Positions 8,865 to 17,389 of a DNA stretch of 64,000 bases are shown piece after piece. Under the pieces are notes generated by a model that ran no database searches, was not told the DNA's origin, and saw nothing but the letters and a program-made list of their open reading frames with translations. Origin of the DNA: CAVYEM01 sp963767635 (GTDB lineage Bacteria > Vulcanimicrobiota > Vulcanimicrobiia > Vulcanimicrobiales > Vulcanimicrobiaceae). Each line of letters begins with the position of its first letter. Position 1 is the first letter of the stretch. Location of the stretch: positions 930,001-994,000 of the forward strand of contig CAVYEM010000001.1 in the NCBI GenBank assembly GCA_963767635.1, written 5' to 3'. The position numbers and the translations under genes were made by a program.

Positions 8865-9010
8865 ACTCGTCTCCTTTTGAAAAGGCACCCCGCTCGTGGG
8901 GAGCGCCAAACCTCCCGCCTATTCGGCGCCCCACAAGCGCCTCCCGCCCACGTTAAAAGTCCACGGCCCGGCTGTTGTCCGCAGGCAGCACGGCCGATGA
9001 TAGGTCTAGA

Positions 9011-9024
9011 CGCTCGTACGAGCG
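9011..9024. promoter_or_regulatory. 14-bp perfect palindrome just upstream of flhB
   Basis: CGCTCGTACGAGCG is self-complementary and ends 6 bases before the flhB ATG, where a Shine-Dalgarno sequence would be expected and none is seen. It could be an operator or a short RNA hairpin controlling flhB. No protein can be assigned to it. Confidence 0.3.
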
Positions 9025-9030
9025 TGGCAT

Positions 9031-10095
9031 ATGGCTAGACCAGAGCAAACAGAAAAGGCGACACCTAAACGCCGCGAAGAGGCGCGCAGGCGTGGCCAAG
9101 TTGCCAAGAGTCCCGACCTTGCCGGCGCCGCAGTGTTTCTGGCCGGCGTTTTTGTGCTGCACGCGCTGGCGGGGCCGGCGCTGGCTTCAATCGGCGGCGA
9201 AATGCAAGCCATTCTCTCGCGCACGCAAGAACACCAAGATTTCACCTTCGGCTCGGTGTGGATGCTTTACGCACGGGCGTTTGCTTCGGCCGGATTGCTG
9301 CTGGGCACGTTGTTCGGCGTTGCGCTCGTCGCCGGCGTCGGCGTCAATCTGCTGCAGACGGGCGGCGTGTTCTCGCTGGTGCCGCTTACGCCCAGTTTCA
9401 ACAAAATCAACCCGCTCACCGGCGCGCAGCGTTTGCTTTCAAAGCAAGTGCTGGTGAATTTGGGCAAGCAACTGCTCAAACTCGGGGCGGTCCTCGTCAT
9501 CGTCTACACCACGATCGCCGGCAGCCTGGACTCTCTGGCTGCACTTGGCGAGATGCCGGCGCAGCAGCTGATCGGATTCATCGGTGAGCTCGTGTTCGCG
9601 ATCGGCTGGAAGTTCGGATTCGTGCTGGTCATCGTCGCGCTGGTGGATTTGGCATACGAGCGCTGGCAGTACGAAGAGAGCCTCAAGATGAGCAAGCAGG
9701 AAGTGAAGGACGAATACCGCCGATCCGAAGGCAACCCGGAGATCAAAGGCGCGCTCAAGCGCCGCCAGCGCGAATTCGCGCGCCGTCGCATGATGGCCGC
9801 CATCCCTAAAGCGACCGTCGTCGTGACCAACCCGACGCATTTTGCCGTCGCGCTGCAGTGGGACGAGAAGAAGATGGACGCGCCCGTCGTTACGGCCAAG
9901 GGCGCAGACTTGATCGCTAAGCGCATCCGCGAGCTCGCGACCGAACATGGCATTCCCATCATGGAGAACCCGCCCCTCGCGCGCACGCTGTACGCCAAGG
10001 TCGAACTCGATGCGGCGATTCCGCCCAACATGTACGCCGCGGTAGCGCAAGTGATCGCGTTCGTGTACAAGCTCAAACGAAGGACGATTGCCTGA
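9031..10095 (+). CDS. flhB: Flagellar export switch protein FlhB
   Basis: FlhB switches the export apparatus from hook to filament substrates by autocleavage. The 354-residue intact protein begins with the basic ERTEKATPKR-type N-terminus (here EQTEKATPKRREEARRRGQV). Four membrane segments follow (about 30-215), and the cytoplasmic C-domain has the NPTH autocleavage motif (VVTNPTHFAVAL near residue 268). PLARTLY near residue 312 is also conserved. Its TGA overlaps the flhA ATG. It follows a gap of about 165 bp after the reversed lipoprotein gene. Confidence 0.95.
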   Translation: MARPEQTEKATPKRREEARRRGQVAKSPDLAGAAVFLAGVFVLHALAGPALASIGGEMQAILSRTQEHQDFTFGSVWMLYARAFASAGLLLGTLFGVALVAGVGVNLLQTGGVFSLVPLTPSFNKINPLTGAQRLLSKQVLVNLGKQLLKLGAVLVIVYTTIAGSLDSLAALGEMPAQQLIGFIGELVFAIGWKFGFVLVIVALVDLAYERWQYEESLKMSKQEVKDEYRRSEGNPEIKGALKRRQREFARRRMMAAIPKATVVVTNPTHFAVALQWDEKKMDAPVVTAKGADLIAKRIRELATEHGIPIMENPPLARTLYAKVELDAAIPPNMYAAVAQVIAFVYKLKRRTIA

Positions 10096-12225
10096 TGGCT
10101 TCTGCACACGTGGGATCGAAAGGCGGCCTGCTGGCGCGCATCGGCGCAACGGCGCCGATCTGGGTCGCCGGCGCTTCCGTTATGCTGGTCATGCTGATGA
10201 TCGTGCCGATCCCGGCGGTGCTGCTCGATTTACTGTTGACGCTGAATATTTCCGTCGCGCTGCTGATCATCGGCGTTTCGCTCTATGCGGAAAATGCGCT
10301 CGCCTTCAGCGTTTTTCCAACGCTACTGCTGATCATTACGCTCTTCCGTCTATCGTTGAACATCACGGCGACGCGTCAGATCCTGCTGCACGGCTACGCC
10401 GGCGAGGTCATAAATTTCTTCGGGCAGATCGTGATCGGCGGCAACTACGCCGTCGGCTTCGTGATCTTCTTGATCCTCATCGTGATCCAATTCGTCGTCA
10501 TCACCAACGGCGCAGGACGCGTCGCTGAAGTGGCTGCGCGCTTCACGCTGGACGCGATGCCCGGTAAACAGCTCGCCATTGACGCGGATTTGAATGCCGG
10601 CCTTATCACCGAGGCCGAGGCGCGCCAGCGCCGCAAGGACATTCAGCGCGCCGCGGACTTTTACGGCGCAATGGACGGCGCAAGCAAGTTCGTGAGAGGT
10701 GATGCTATCGCAGCGCTCGTGATCGTCGCCATCAATACCGTTGGGGGTTTTATCGTCGGAGTCGCGCAAGAGCACATCGAGCTTGCTGCAATCGCTGGAG
10801 CACTTCACGCTGCTCACGGTGGGAGAAGGCATCGTCACGCAAGTTCCGGCGCTGCTGATTTCTACGGCCACCGGCATCGTCGTGACGCGCGCCGCCAGCG
10901 AAGGCGATTTCGGGCGCGATCTCACCAAACAGCTCAGCGGTCAACCCACCGCGATTCTGATCGCCGCCATCATGACGGCCGTGTTCGGCATGGCTGGTTT
11001 GGTTCGCTGGTTCATGCTGCCGATATCGGCGCTGCTCTTCATCTATTACTTCCGCAATCGACACAGAACCCCCGAGGGCGCGCGTCAACTCCCGGGCGGC
11101 GTCCAAGCCGCGGCGATTGCAGGCGCCACGGGGACGCAGACTGCCATAAAACCTGCCGAGTCAGTCGTCCCGCTGCTCTCGTACGACCCGATGGAGCTGG
11201 AGATTGGCTTTGGTCTGATTCCGTTGGTGGATACCACGCAAGGAGGCGACCTGCTGGAGCGGATCACGCTGATCCGCCGCCACGCAGCCCGCGATCTCGG
11301 TATTGTCGTGCCGCCGATTCGCGTTCGCGACAACTTGCAGCTCAAACCCAATACCTACGTCGTGAAGATCTATGGCTTGGAAGTGGCATCTGCTGAAGTC
11401 ATGGTGAGCCGCCTGCTCGCAATGAATCCGGGGACGGCGATGCAGCCCATCGACGGCATCGCCACCACCGAGCCGGCGTTCAATCTGCCGGCGCTGTGGA
11501 TTCCTGAGTCGGGCAAGGCCGAAGCCGAGATGAGCGGATACACCGTGATCGATCCGACCAGCGTCATTGCGACGCATCTGACCGAGATCATCAAGGCGCA
11601 CGCTCCGGACTTGCTGGGACGTCAGGAAACCTCCGCCCTGCTCGACAACGTCAAGACGCACTACCCGGTGGTCGTCGAGGAACTCGTTCCCAACCTGCTC
11701 ACGGTGGGAGAAGTGCAGCGCGTGCTGCAGAACCTGCTGCGCGAGCGTATTCCGGTTCGCAACCTTCTGCTGATTTTGGAGAACCTCGCCGACGCCGCGC
11801 GCGTCAGCAAAGATCAAGATTTTCTCACCGAGCGCGTACGCTCGGCACTCGCACGACACATCTGCGCAGAGTACGCCGAAGGCGGATTGCTTTCCGTGGT
11901 CACGGTAGATCCGCGGCTGGAGTCGCTTCTCGGCGAGGCCGTGCGGCGCGGCGAGGACGCCTACGCGCTGCTCGATCCCAACACCGTTGCAAAGATTTAC
12001 ACTTCGCTGACCAAACAGATGCAGGCTGCGCAGTCTGCAGGCCTTCACCCGATTGTCTTGTGCTCGCCGTCGGTGCGTTTGGCGCTCAAGCGCTTGACGG
12101 AACGCGCGGCGCCGCAGCTGGTCGTGCTCTCGTACTCGGAGATCGCTCCGGGCCTGCGCGTCGAATCGATCGGACAAGTCTCCACTACGGATGAAGCAGC
12201 CGAACCGATGGAGGCCATAACGTGA
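10095..12225 (+). CDS. flhA: Flagellar export protein FlhA (one frame break)
   Basis: FlhA forms the nonameric ring of the export gate that binds chaperone-substrate complexes. The first frame (10095 to about 10785) has the membrane half with LFRLSLNITATRQIL and the FHIPEP-type loop RFTLDAMPGKQLAIDADLNA. The homology continues in the +1 frame from LLQSLEHFTLLTVGEG through GIVVTRAASEGDFG to the cytoplasmic domain. Removing one base at about 10782-10786 (GAGCTTGCTG) yields one protein of about 709 residues, normal for FlhA. It is coupled to flhB upstream and to the PilZ gene downstream by ATG/TGA overlaps. Confidence 0.92.
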
Positions 12226-12889
12226 TGTTCAAATCGCTGTTCGGCAGCGCCCGTAAAGGCGCACCCGAAGAAAGCTTCCGCCGCTGCACTCGTTCGTCGA
12301 CGTCGCGGTTGCGCTGCGGCCCATGCGCTGCGTGTCGGTGGAAGAATTAGGGCGCAAGTATATCGCCGTCGGGGAGGTCGTCGGGCGAGTGGGTGAACGC
12401 GCCTCGTTCGTCTATCAAAATCCGATGGGAAGATTCCGCTTCGGCGCGACGATCGCCGAAGTCAGAGACGGCATGACCTATTTCGAACGGCCCGGCAAGG
12501 TCGAATCATTGGGGGCCGCAGGCGATCAGAAGCGCTCGACCGTGCGTTTAGACACGCTCGTCGCCGGTATGTGGCGCATGGCGCCGGGCGGCAAAGGCGT
12601 GGGAGAATTCATGAAAGGCAGCATCCGCGACATCAGCCGCGGCGGCTGCGCCATCATCGTGGAACGCCAATGCCGCGTGGGACAGTGGCTGGAGATCAAA
12701 ATGGCGCTCAAGAACGACGCGCCCGCACTGACGTTGGTGGGCGAGATCGTGCGCTGCGAACAGGTTCCGGCCTCTGGAAAGTTTTCGCACGGCCTGCGTT
12801 TCCACGGCCTGTCCCCCGACGAGGATCACGCAATTCTTGAGTTCATCAACCGCAAACAAACGCAACTGCGCAACCGCGGCCTGGCGTGA
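12225..12889 (+). CDS. PilZ-domain protein, YcgR-like (frame break near the N-terminus)
   Basis: This is a probable cyclic-di-GMP receptor acting on the flagellar motor. The C-terminal half is a PilZ domain with KRSTVRL (RxxxR-like site) near 12530 and the second motif DISRGGCAIIV (D/NxSxxG) near 12630. The N-terminal YcgR-like domain is represented by GRKYIAVGEVVGRVGERASF. An ATG overlapping the flhA stop opens MFKSLFGSARKGAPEE. Translation then has to change frame, equivalent to one missing base near 12275 (AGCTTCC), to reach LPPLHSFVDVAVALRPMRC. An intact shorter product could start at the ATG at 12323. Position after flhA supports a motility role. Confidence 0.75.
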
Positions 12890-12930
12890 GACCGCGGAAA
12901 CTACTTGGAAAACCTTGGGGCCGGAGGCCG

Positions 12931-12983
12931 GGGACGAGGAGCGCCCGTCGGTATCTCTGTAGGAGAAGACTACGCGCGGATTG
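12931..12983. repeat. Dispersed ~50-bp element, copy 1
   Basis: The segment GGGACGAGGAGCGCCC...TACGCGCGGATT shares most of its length with 34015-34063: GGGAC, AGGAGCGCCC, TCG, T-rich centre, CTACGCGCGGATT. It lies in the 172-bp gap between the PilZ gene and cheY. AGGAGCG and a downstream CGCTCCT at 12986-12992 could form a stem. Its function is unknown. Confidence 0.55.
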
Positions 12984-13061
12984 GCCGCTCCTAAGAAAAC
13001 CAACGGTTCCAGCCGATTCCAGGATTAGGAACAATATCAGCCTGTCATTTGGGAGCTCCTC

Positions 13062-13424
13062 ATGAGTAAGCGGGTCCTCATCGTAGACGACGCTGTCGTC
13101 ATGCGTATGATGATAAAAGGGATTTTGAGCAAGAACGGATTCGACGTCGTGGGAGAAGCCCAAAACGGCGCGGAGGCGGTCGACAAGTACAAGTCTTTGA
13201 ATCCGGATTTGGTCACTATGGACATGGTCATGCCCGAAATGGACGGCATAACCGCAGTGCGCCAAATCATGGGACACGATCCCGGCGCGAAGATCATCAT
13301 GTGCACGTCGATGGGGCAGCAAGCCCTCGTCGTCGAAGCCATTCAAGCCGGCGCAAAATCGTTCATCACCAAGCCGTTTCAGCCGCCGAAAATTCTGGAA
13401 ACCATTCATAAGGTGCTCTCTTGA
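13062..13424 (+). CDS. cheY: Chemotaxis response regulator CheY
   Basis: CheY is the diffusible response regulator phosphorylated by CheA that binds FliM. The 120-residue single receiver domain has the acidic pair DD (VLIVDDAVVMRMMIK), phospho-acceptor aspartate in LVTMDMVMPEMDG (about residue 56), the CTSMGQQ threonine/serine region and the KPF lysine near residue 106. No output domain is present. GGGAGC lies upstream of the ATG. Its TGA overlaps the TTG start of cheC. Confidence 0.93.
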   Translation: MSKRVLIVDDAVVMRMMIKGILSKNGFDVVGEAQNGAEAVDKYKSLNPDLVTMDMVMPEMDGITAVRQIMGHDPGAKIIMCTSMGQQALVVEAIQAGAKSFITKPFQPPKILETIHKVLS

Positions 13425-14033
13425 CTACGCAAACGCTCAAGCTCAACGAGCTCCAAAAGGACGCGCTCAAAGAAGTCGGCAACATCGGTGCCGGACACGC
13501 GGCCACGGCGCTCTCGCAGCTGCTCAACGCGAAAATCAATCTGAGCGAGCCGCGGATCGACGTCATCAAATTTCGCGATCTCGCCTCACGGGTGGGTCAC
13601 GAGAACCGGATGGTCGCGGCCCTGCACATGTACATTCGCGGTGAGGCGCCCGGTCAGATGGTCGTACTGTTCGATCGCGATCAGGCCATGGATTTCGTTT
13701 CGGCGTTCCTCAAACGCGTCATCGGCGACATTCAAGTATTCGATTCGATCTCGGACTCCACGCTCAAAGAGATCGGCAACATCATCGCGGGCGCCTATCT
13801 TTCGGCAATCAACAATCTCACCGGACAGAACGTGCTCCCTTCGGTGCCGACGCTCTCGTACGGGACGATTCAGGCGGCGTTTCGCACGCTGATGTCCATT
13901 CTGCCGGATCAGGACGTCTTTTTGATCGAAAGCAGACTTCCTGGACAAAGAAAAAGAAGTTGCCGGACAGTTCATTTTGATCCCGGAAACCGGTTCGCTC
14001 GGCCCGCTTCTGAGCGTATTTGGAGTCGAGTAG
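13421..14033 (+). CDS. cheC: CheY-P phosphatase CheC (frame break near the C-terminus)
   Basis: CheC removes phosphate from CheY and modulates receptor adaptation. Both phosphatase signatures are visible: LKEVGNIGAGHAATALSQLL (E-x2-N) near residue 14 and LKEIGNIIAGAYLSAINNLT near residue 115. It starts with TTG overlapping the cheY stop. After FLIES (about 13932) the frame must shift by +1 to continue as DFLDKEKEVAGQFILIPETG and stop at TAG 14031-14033. Removing the A in AGC-A-GACTTCC restores about 203 residues, a normal length. Confidence 0.88.
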
Positions 14034-14078
14034 CGACGTGTCGCCCTTGCGCGCTCGTGGGTGACATAACTCCAAAAC

Positions 14079-15828
14079 ATGAACGAAGAGTTCTTCGATA
14101 AATCGGAGTTCGTCGCGTACTTCCGCGACGAAGCCGAACAACTACTGCAGCAGATCGATGCCGATTTGCTGCAGCTCGAGAACCACGTCGCCTCGGGGCA
14201 TCCGGACAACGAACTGATCAACTCGCTGTTTCGCGCGCTGCACACGATCAAGGGCAGCGCGGGCATGCTGCAGTTCACCGACGTTCAAAGCGTGGCGCAC
14301 AAGTTGGAAAACCTCTGCGACCTGCTGCGCAAGGACCGCATGCCGCTTTCGGAAGGCTGCGTCGACGTGCTGTTCGCGGGCCGCGATTTCCTTACCGATC
14401 TCGTGCATGCCGCCATCGAAGGGACGCAGCCGCCTGCCGGTTTGATCGATTACGGCGCGCGATTGGATTCGTTCGTGGCGGTCTACGAAGAAACGTCGAA
14501 CGTCATTGAGAACGCCCCCGCCGAGCTTGCTGCGCCGGCGCCCTCAGCAGCGCCCACCAAAACGATTACGCGGGCGGCGATGCACCAAACGATTCGCGTG
14601 GATATCGAGCGGCTGGATTTGCTGCTGAACCTTGTGGGCGAACTGGTCATCAACCGCACGCGCATCTCGGACATCGCGGGCACGCTCGACCGCGCGCTGG
14701 GCGGCAAACACGCCGCAGCCAACGGGATGGCGAAAGAACTGACGGCGCTCGCGAAGGAACTCGCCGACAGTTCCGGGCTGCTCGCGCGCACGACCAACGA
14801 AATTCAAGAGTCGATCATGAAGGTGCGCATGGTGCCGATCGGACAGGTGTTCGATCGCTTTCCGCGCCTGGTACGTGACGTGGCGAAATCGCGCGGCAAG
14901 GAAGTGCAGCTCCAAGTATCCGGGGCCGAAACGGACTTGGACAAAACGATCGTCGACGAAGTGGGCGAGCCGCTCATGCATCTGCTCCGCAACTGCGTGG
15001 ATCACGGCATTGAAGCGCCGGACGAGCGCGCGCGGCGCGGGAAGCGTCGGCACGGCACGATCTCGCTCAATGCCTACCATGAAGGCAACCAAGTCATCAT
15101 CGAAGTGAGCGACGACGGGAACGGCATCGATTTGGAACGGGTTCGCGCGCGGGGTGTCAAGCAAGGACTGATCTCGGCCGACGACAAGCTGAGCGATCGA
15201 GAAATCATCGAGCTGATTTTCACTCCCGGCTTTTCGACGGCCGACGTGATCAGCGACGTGAGCGGCCGCGGCGTAGGCATGGACGTCGTCAAGAAAAACA
15301 TCACGCGGCTCAAGGGCGTCTTCGACGTTAACACCGTGGCGGGCGGCGGGACGACCTTTACCATCAGAGCTTCCGCTCACGTTGGCGATCATTCAAGCGC
15401 TGCTCGTGCGCGTTTCCGAAGAATTGTACGCCATTCCGCTCGACTCGGTGATTGAATCGCAGCGCATCGAAATGTATGACGTTCGCACGGTGCACGGCAA
15501 CGAAGTCATCACTTTGCGGGGGCAAGTCGTCCCGCTGGTTCGCGTGGCGGACTTTTTTGAACTGGGCGGCGAGCGCGATCCCGAAAAAGTCATGATCGTT
15601 ATCGTCGGACTGCAAGGACGCCAGGTAGGCTTGGTCGTCGACTCGTTCCAGGGCGAGCAGGAGATCGTCATCAAGCCGCTCTCGGACGTCGTAGGCCGCA
15701 TCGCCGGCATTTCGGGCGCGACGATTCTGGGTAACGGTTCCATCTCGCTCATCATCGACGTGCATTCGCTGGTTTCGGAAGCTTATTCCGGAACGCGCGC
15801 AGCGCGCGCGGAATTCTCGGGGGTCTAA
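14079..15828 (+). CDS. cheA: Chemotaxis histidine kinase CheA (one frame break)
   Basis: CheA phosphorylates CheY in response to receptors. Domains in order are: P1/HPt with phospho-histidine in LFRALHTIKGSAGML (about residue 55), an Ala/Pro linker at 145-170 with no evident P2 domain, P3 dimerisation (IRVDIERLDLLLNLVGELVI), and P4 ATPase with N-box LLRNCVDHGIEAP and G-boxes VSDDGNGI and GRGVGMDVVK. The CheW-like P5 follows. P5 (LPLTLAIIQALLVRVSEELY) is in the +1 frame after TFTIR at about 15371. Removing the G in AGA-G-CTTCC restores a protein of about 582 residues. cheW begins two bases after its stop. Confidence 0.92.
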
Positions 15829-15829
15829 C

Positions 15830-16324
15830 ATGACGGAAACATTGGAAAAGCAACAGTTCTCCGGCGAACTGGTTCAAGTCGTCTCGTTCCGTTTGAGCAA
15901 CGAAGAATACGGCGTGGACATCGCGCAAGTCCAGGAGATCATCCGAACGGTTGAGATTACGCACGTCCCGCGAGCGCCGCATTTCATGGAAGGCGTCATC
16001 AATTTGCGCGGGCAGCTGATTCCGATCATCGATCTGCGCACGCGCTTTGCCATGGCGCGCCAAGAGCATACGAAAAGCACGCGCATCGTCGTTACCGAGA
16101 TCGGCAACAAGCGTGTGGGCATCGTCGTCGACAGCGTTTCCGAGGTCCTCAACATCCCGATCGAGCATGTCGAGAACGCGCCCGATATGATCGCGGGGGT
16201 CGGAACGGACTACATCCAGGGCGTGGGCAAAGTGAACGGCCGGCTCATCATTCTGCTCGATCTGACCATGGTTATCACCGGCGAGGAGAAGGCCGCGCTG
16301 GTCGGCGTCGAGCCGGGCTCTTAA
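15830..16324 (+). CDS. cheW: Chemotaxis coupling protein CheW
   Basis: CheW links chemoreceptors to CheA. The 164-residue protein is a single CheW domain: VVSFRLSNEEYGVDIAQVQE, then VPRAPHFMEGVINLRGQLIP (the classic NLRG-x-IPI core) and VGIVVDSVSEVLNI. It is the last gene of the motility cluster. No receptor, CheR or CheB gene lies in the window. Confidence 0.94.
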   Translation: MTETLEKQQFSGELVQVVSFRLSNEEYGVDIAQVQEIIRTVEITHVPRAPHFMEGVINLRGQLIPIIDLRTRFAMARQEHTKSTRIVVTEIGNKRVGIVVDSVSEVLNIPIEHVENAPDMIAGVGTDYIQGVGKVNGRLIILLDLTMVITGEEKAALVGVEPGS

Positions 16325-16372
16325 TTTTCCCGGGGGCTCCATTCGAAAAGCCGGCGCAGGGCGCCCGGCCGC

Positions 16373-16627
16373 TTATGCTGCGCGTGGAAAAGTAGCGCCG
16401 GTCAAGCCAAGCCCATGCTCATTGGCGTAATGAGTCGCGATGGCGACCGTTTCGTCATTCACCGAAATGAGCTCGATGCCGACGGTCTCGCCGTTAGCAT
16501 CGAAATCGACACCAACCGAACCTTCTGCGCCATCGAGCATCTCCGAACGCGCAACCTGCGCGTTGGAGTAGCGAAGATACATCGCCTCGGCAACCGCGTC
16601 GTACTTTGAATGGAGCAATGGTTTCAT
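16373..16627 (-). CDS. DUF2283 protein, putative antitoxin
   Basis: This 84-residue protein shows the DUF2283 pattern: YDAVAEAMYLRYSN near the start, then GVDFDANGETVGIELISV. DUF2283 proteins commonly sit directly after DUF4258 genes and are thought to act as antitoxins. That role is inferred from context, not shown here. The ATG overlaps the stop of the DUF4258 gene (ATGA), so the two are translationally coupled. Confidence 0.75.
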   Translation of the reverse strand: MKPLLHSKYDAVAEAMYLRYSNAQVARSEMLDGAEGSVGVDFDANGETVGIELISVNDETVAIATHYANEHGLGLTGATFPRAA

Positions 16628-16858
16628 GCGGGATTCCTCCAGACGGAGATCACGTACACGACATCGACCTTAGCGTATTCCACAGTTACGCGAATCGCGC
16701 GGGGACCACGGCCCTTCCAAAGGTTTACTCGACCGCTATGGCCGCAGACCTTTCGGTCGTAGCTTCCCCCGAACGACATCCTCAATTTCCTCCCGGGAGC
16801 AATCCCGGCTCCGTTGAGCCATTCGCTCGAGCGCGTGCGGGGTGAAAACAATCTGCAC
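16624..16858 (-). CDS. DUF4258 protein, putative RelE-like toxin (one frame break)
   Basis: Starting with GTG at 16858, one frame encodes VQIVFTPHALERMAQR and REEIEDVVRG, the DUF4258 N-terminal half. The C-terminal half (SYDRKVCGHSGR, then GPRAIRVTVEYAKVDVVYVI) is in the neighbouring frame. The switch falls at a run of five Cs on the plus strand (16766-16770), a typical place for an indel error. Joined, it is a normal protein of about 78 residues. DUF4258 is related to the RelE/ParE nuclease fold by family knowledge. Function here is inferred from pairing with DUF2283. Confidence 0.65.
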
Positions 16859-16942
16859 GCATGGTTTTCACTCCGTCCGGTTGACACTGCAATGGAAGTA
16901 AGGGAGCGCGGCGCGAAATTGGTCGGCATCTTAATTTATTAG

Positions 16943-16991
16943 TTGACAGACGGGCCGCCAAGCCGTATAGTCTACTAATAAATTAGTAGAC
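16943..16991 (+). promoter_or_regulatory. blaI promoter with BlaI/MecI-type operator
   Basis: TTGACA (16943-16948) and TATAGT (16966-16971) are separated by exactly 17 bases. Overlapping the end of the -10 box is a perfect 22-bp palindrome, GTCTACTAAT-AA-ATTAGTAGAC (16970-16991), of the TACTA-type bound by BlaI/MecI/CopY repressors. A related half site (TTTATTAGTTGAC) covers the -35 region. This predicts autorepression of the blaI-blaR-like operon and possibly of the divergent DUF4258/DUF2283 pair. Confidence 0.8.
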
Positions 16992-17006
16992 AGCGTGGAG
17001 GTGCCC

Positions 17007-17389
17007 GTGGCCCGAAAGAAGTCGGCGATCCTGACCGAGGCGGAACTGCGTCTCATGGAGGTGCTCTGGCAGCAGGGGCGCGCCACCGTCGCAAGCGTCA
17101 CGGAGGCGCTCCCGCCCCCGCCGCTGGCCTACAATACGGTGCTCACGACTATGCGCATTCTGGAACAGAAGGGTTACGTGAAGCACGAGGAAGAGGGTCG
17201 CGCGTACGTCTACCAGCCACTGATCGAACGCGAGGAGGCGGCCAAATCGGCGGTCGGGCAGCTCGTTTCGCGCTTCTTCGGAAACAAATCGACCGCTTTG
17301 GCGCTACGTCTAGTCGAAGAACAGCGTCCCAGCGATGAAGAGCTGCGGCGCCTGAAAAGCTCATCGAACAGTACGAGGATCACGGCTGA
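17007..17389 (+). CDS. blaI: BlaI/MecI/CopY-family repressor (frame break near the C-terminus)
   Basis: This winged-helix repressor is normally inactivated by cleavage through a partner M56 peptidase. The product shows LTEAELRLMEVLWQQGRATV, LAYNTVLTTMRILEQKGYVK and EEGRAYVYQPLIEREEAAK, the full BlaI DNA-binding core. The start is the GTG at 17007, six bases after GGAGGTG; a GTG at 16995 is less likely. Near 17359 a run of four As appears one base short: the other frame then reads KLIEQYEDHG and stops at 17389, overlapping the ATG of the M56 gene (TGATG). The operator upstream supports autoregulation. Confidence 0.85.

Noticed and set aside
4725..16324. Decay of the flagellar cluster into pseudogenes
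   Set aside because: Each gene has at most one break with both sides fully conserved, and unrelated housekeeping genes show the same pattern, so sequence error is the simpler reading.
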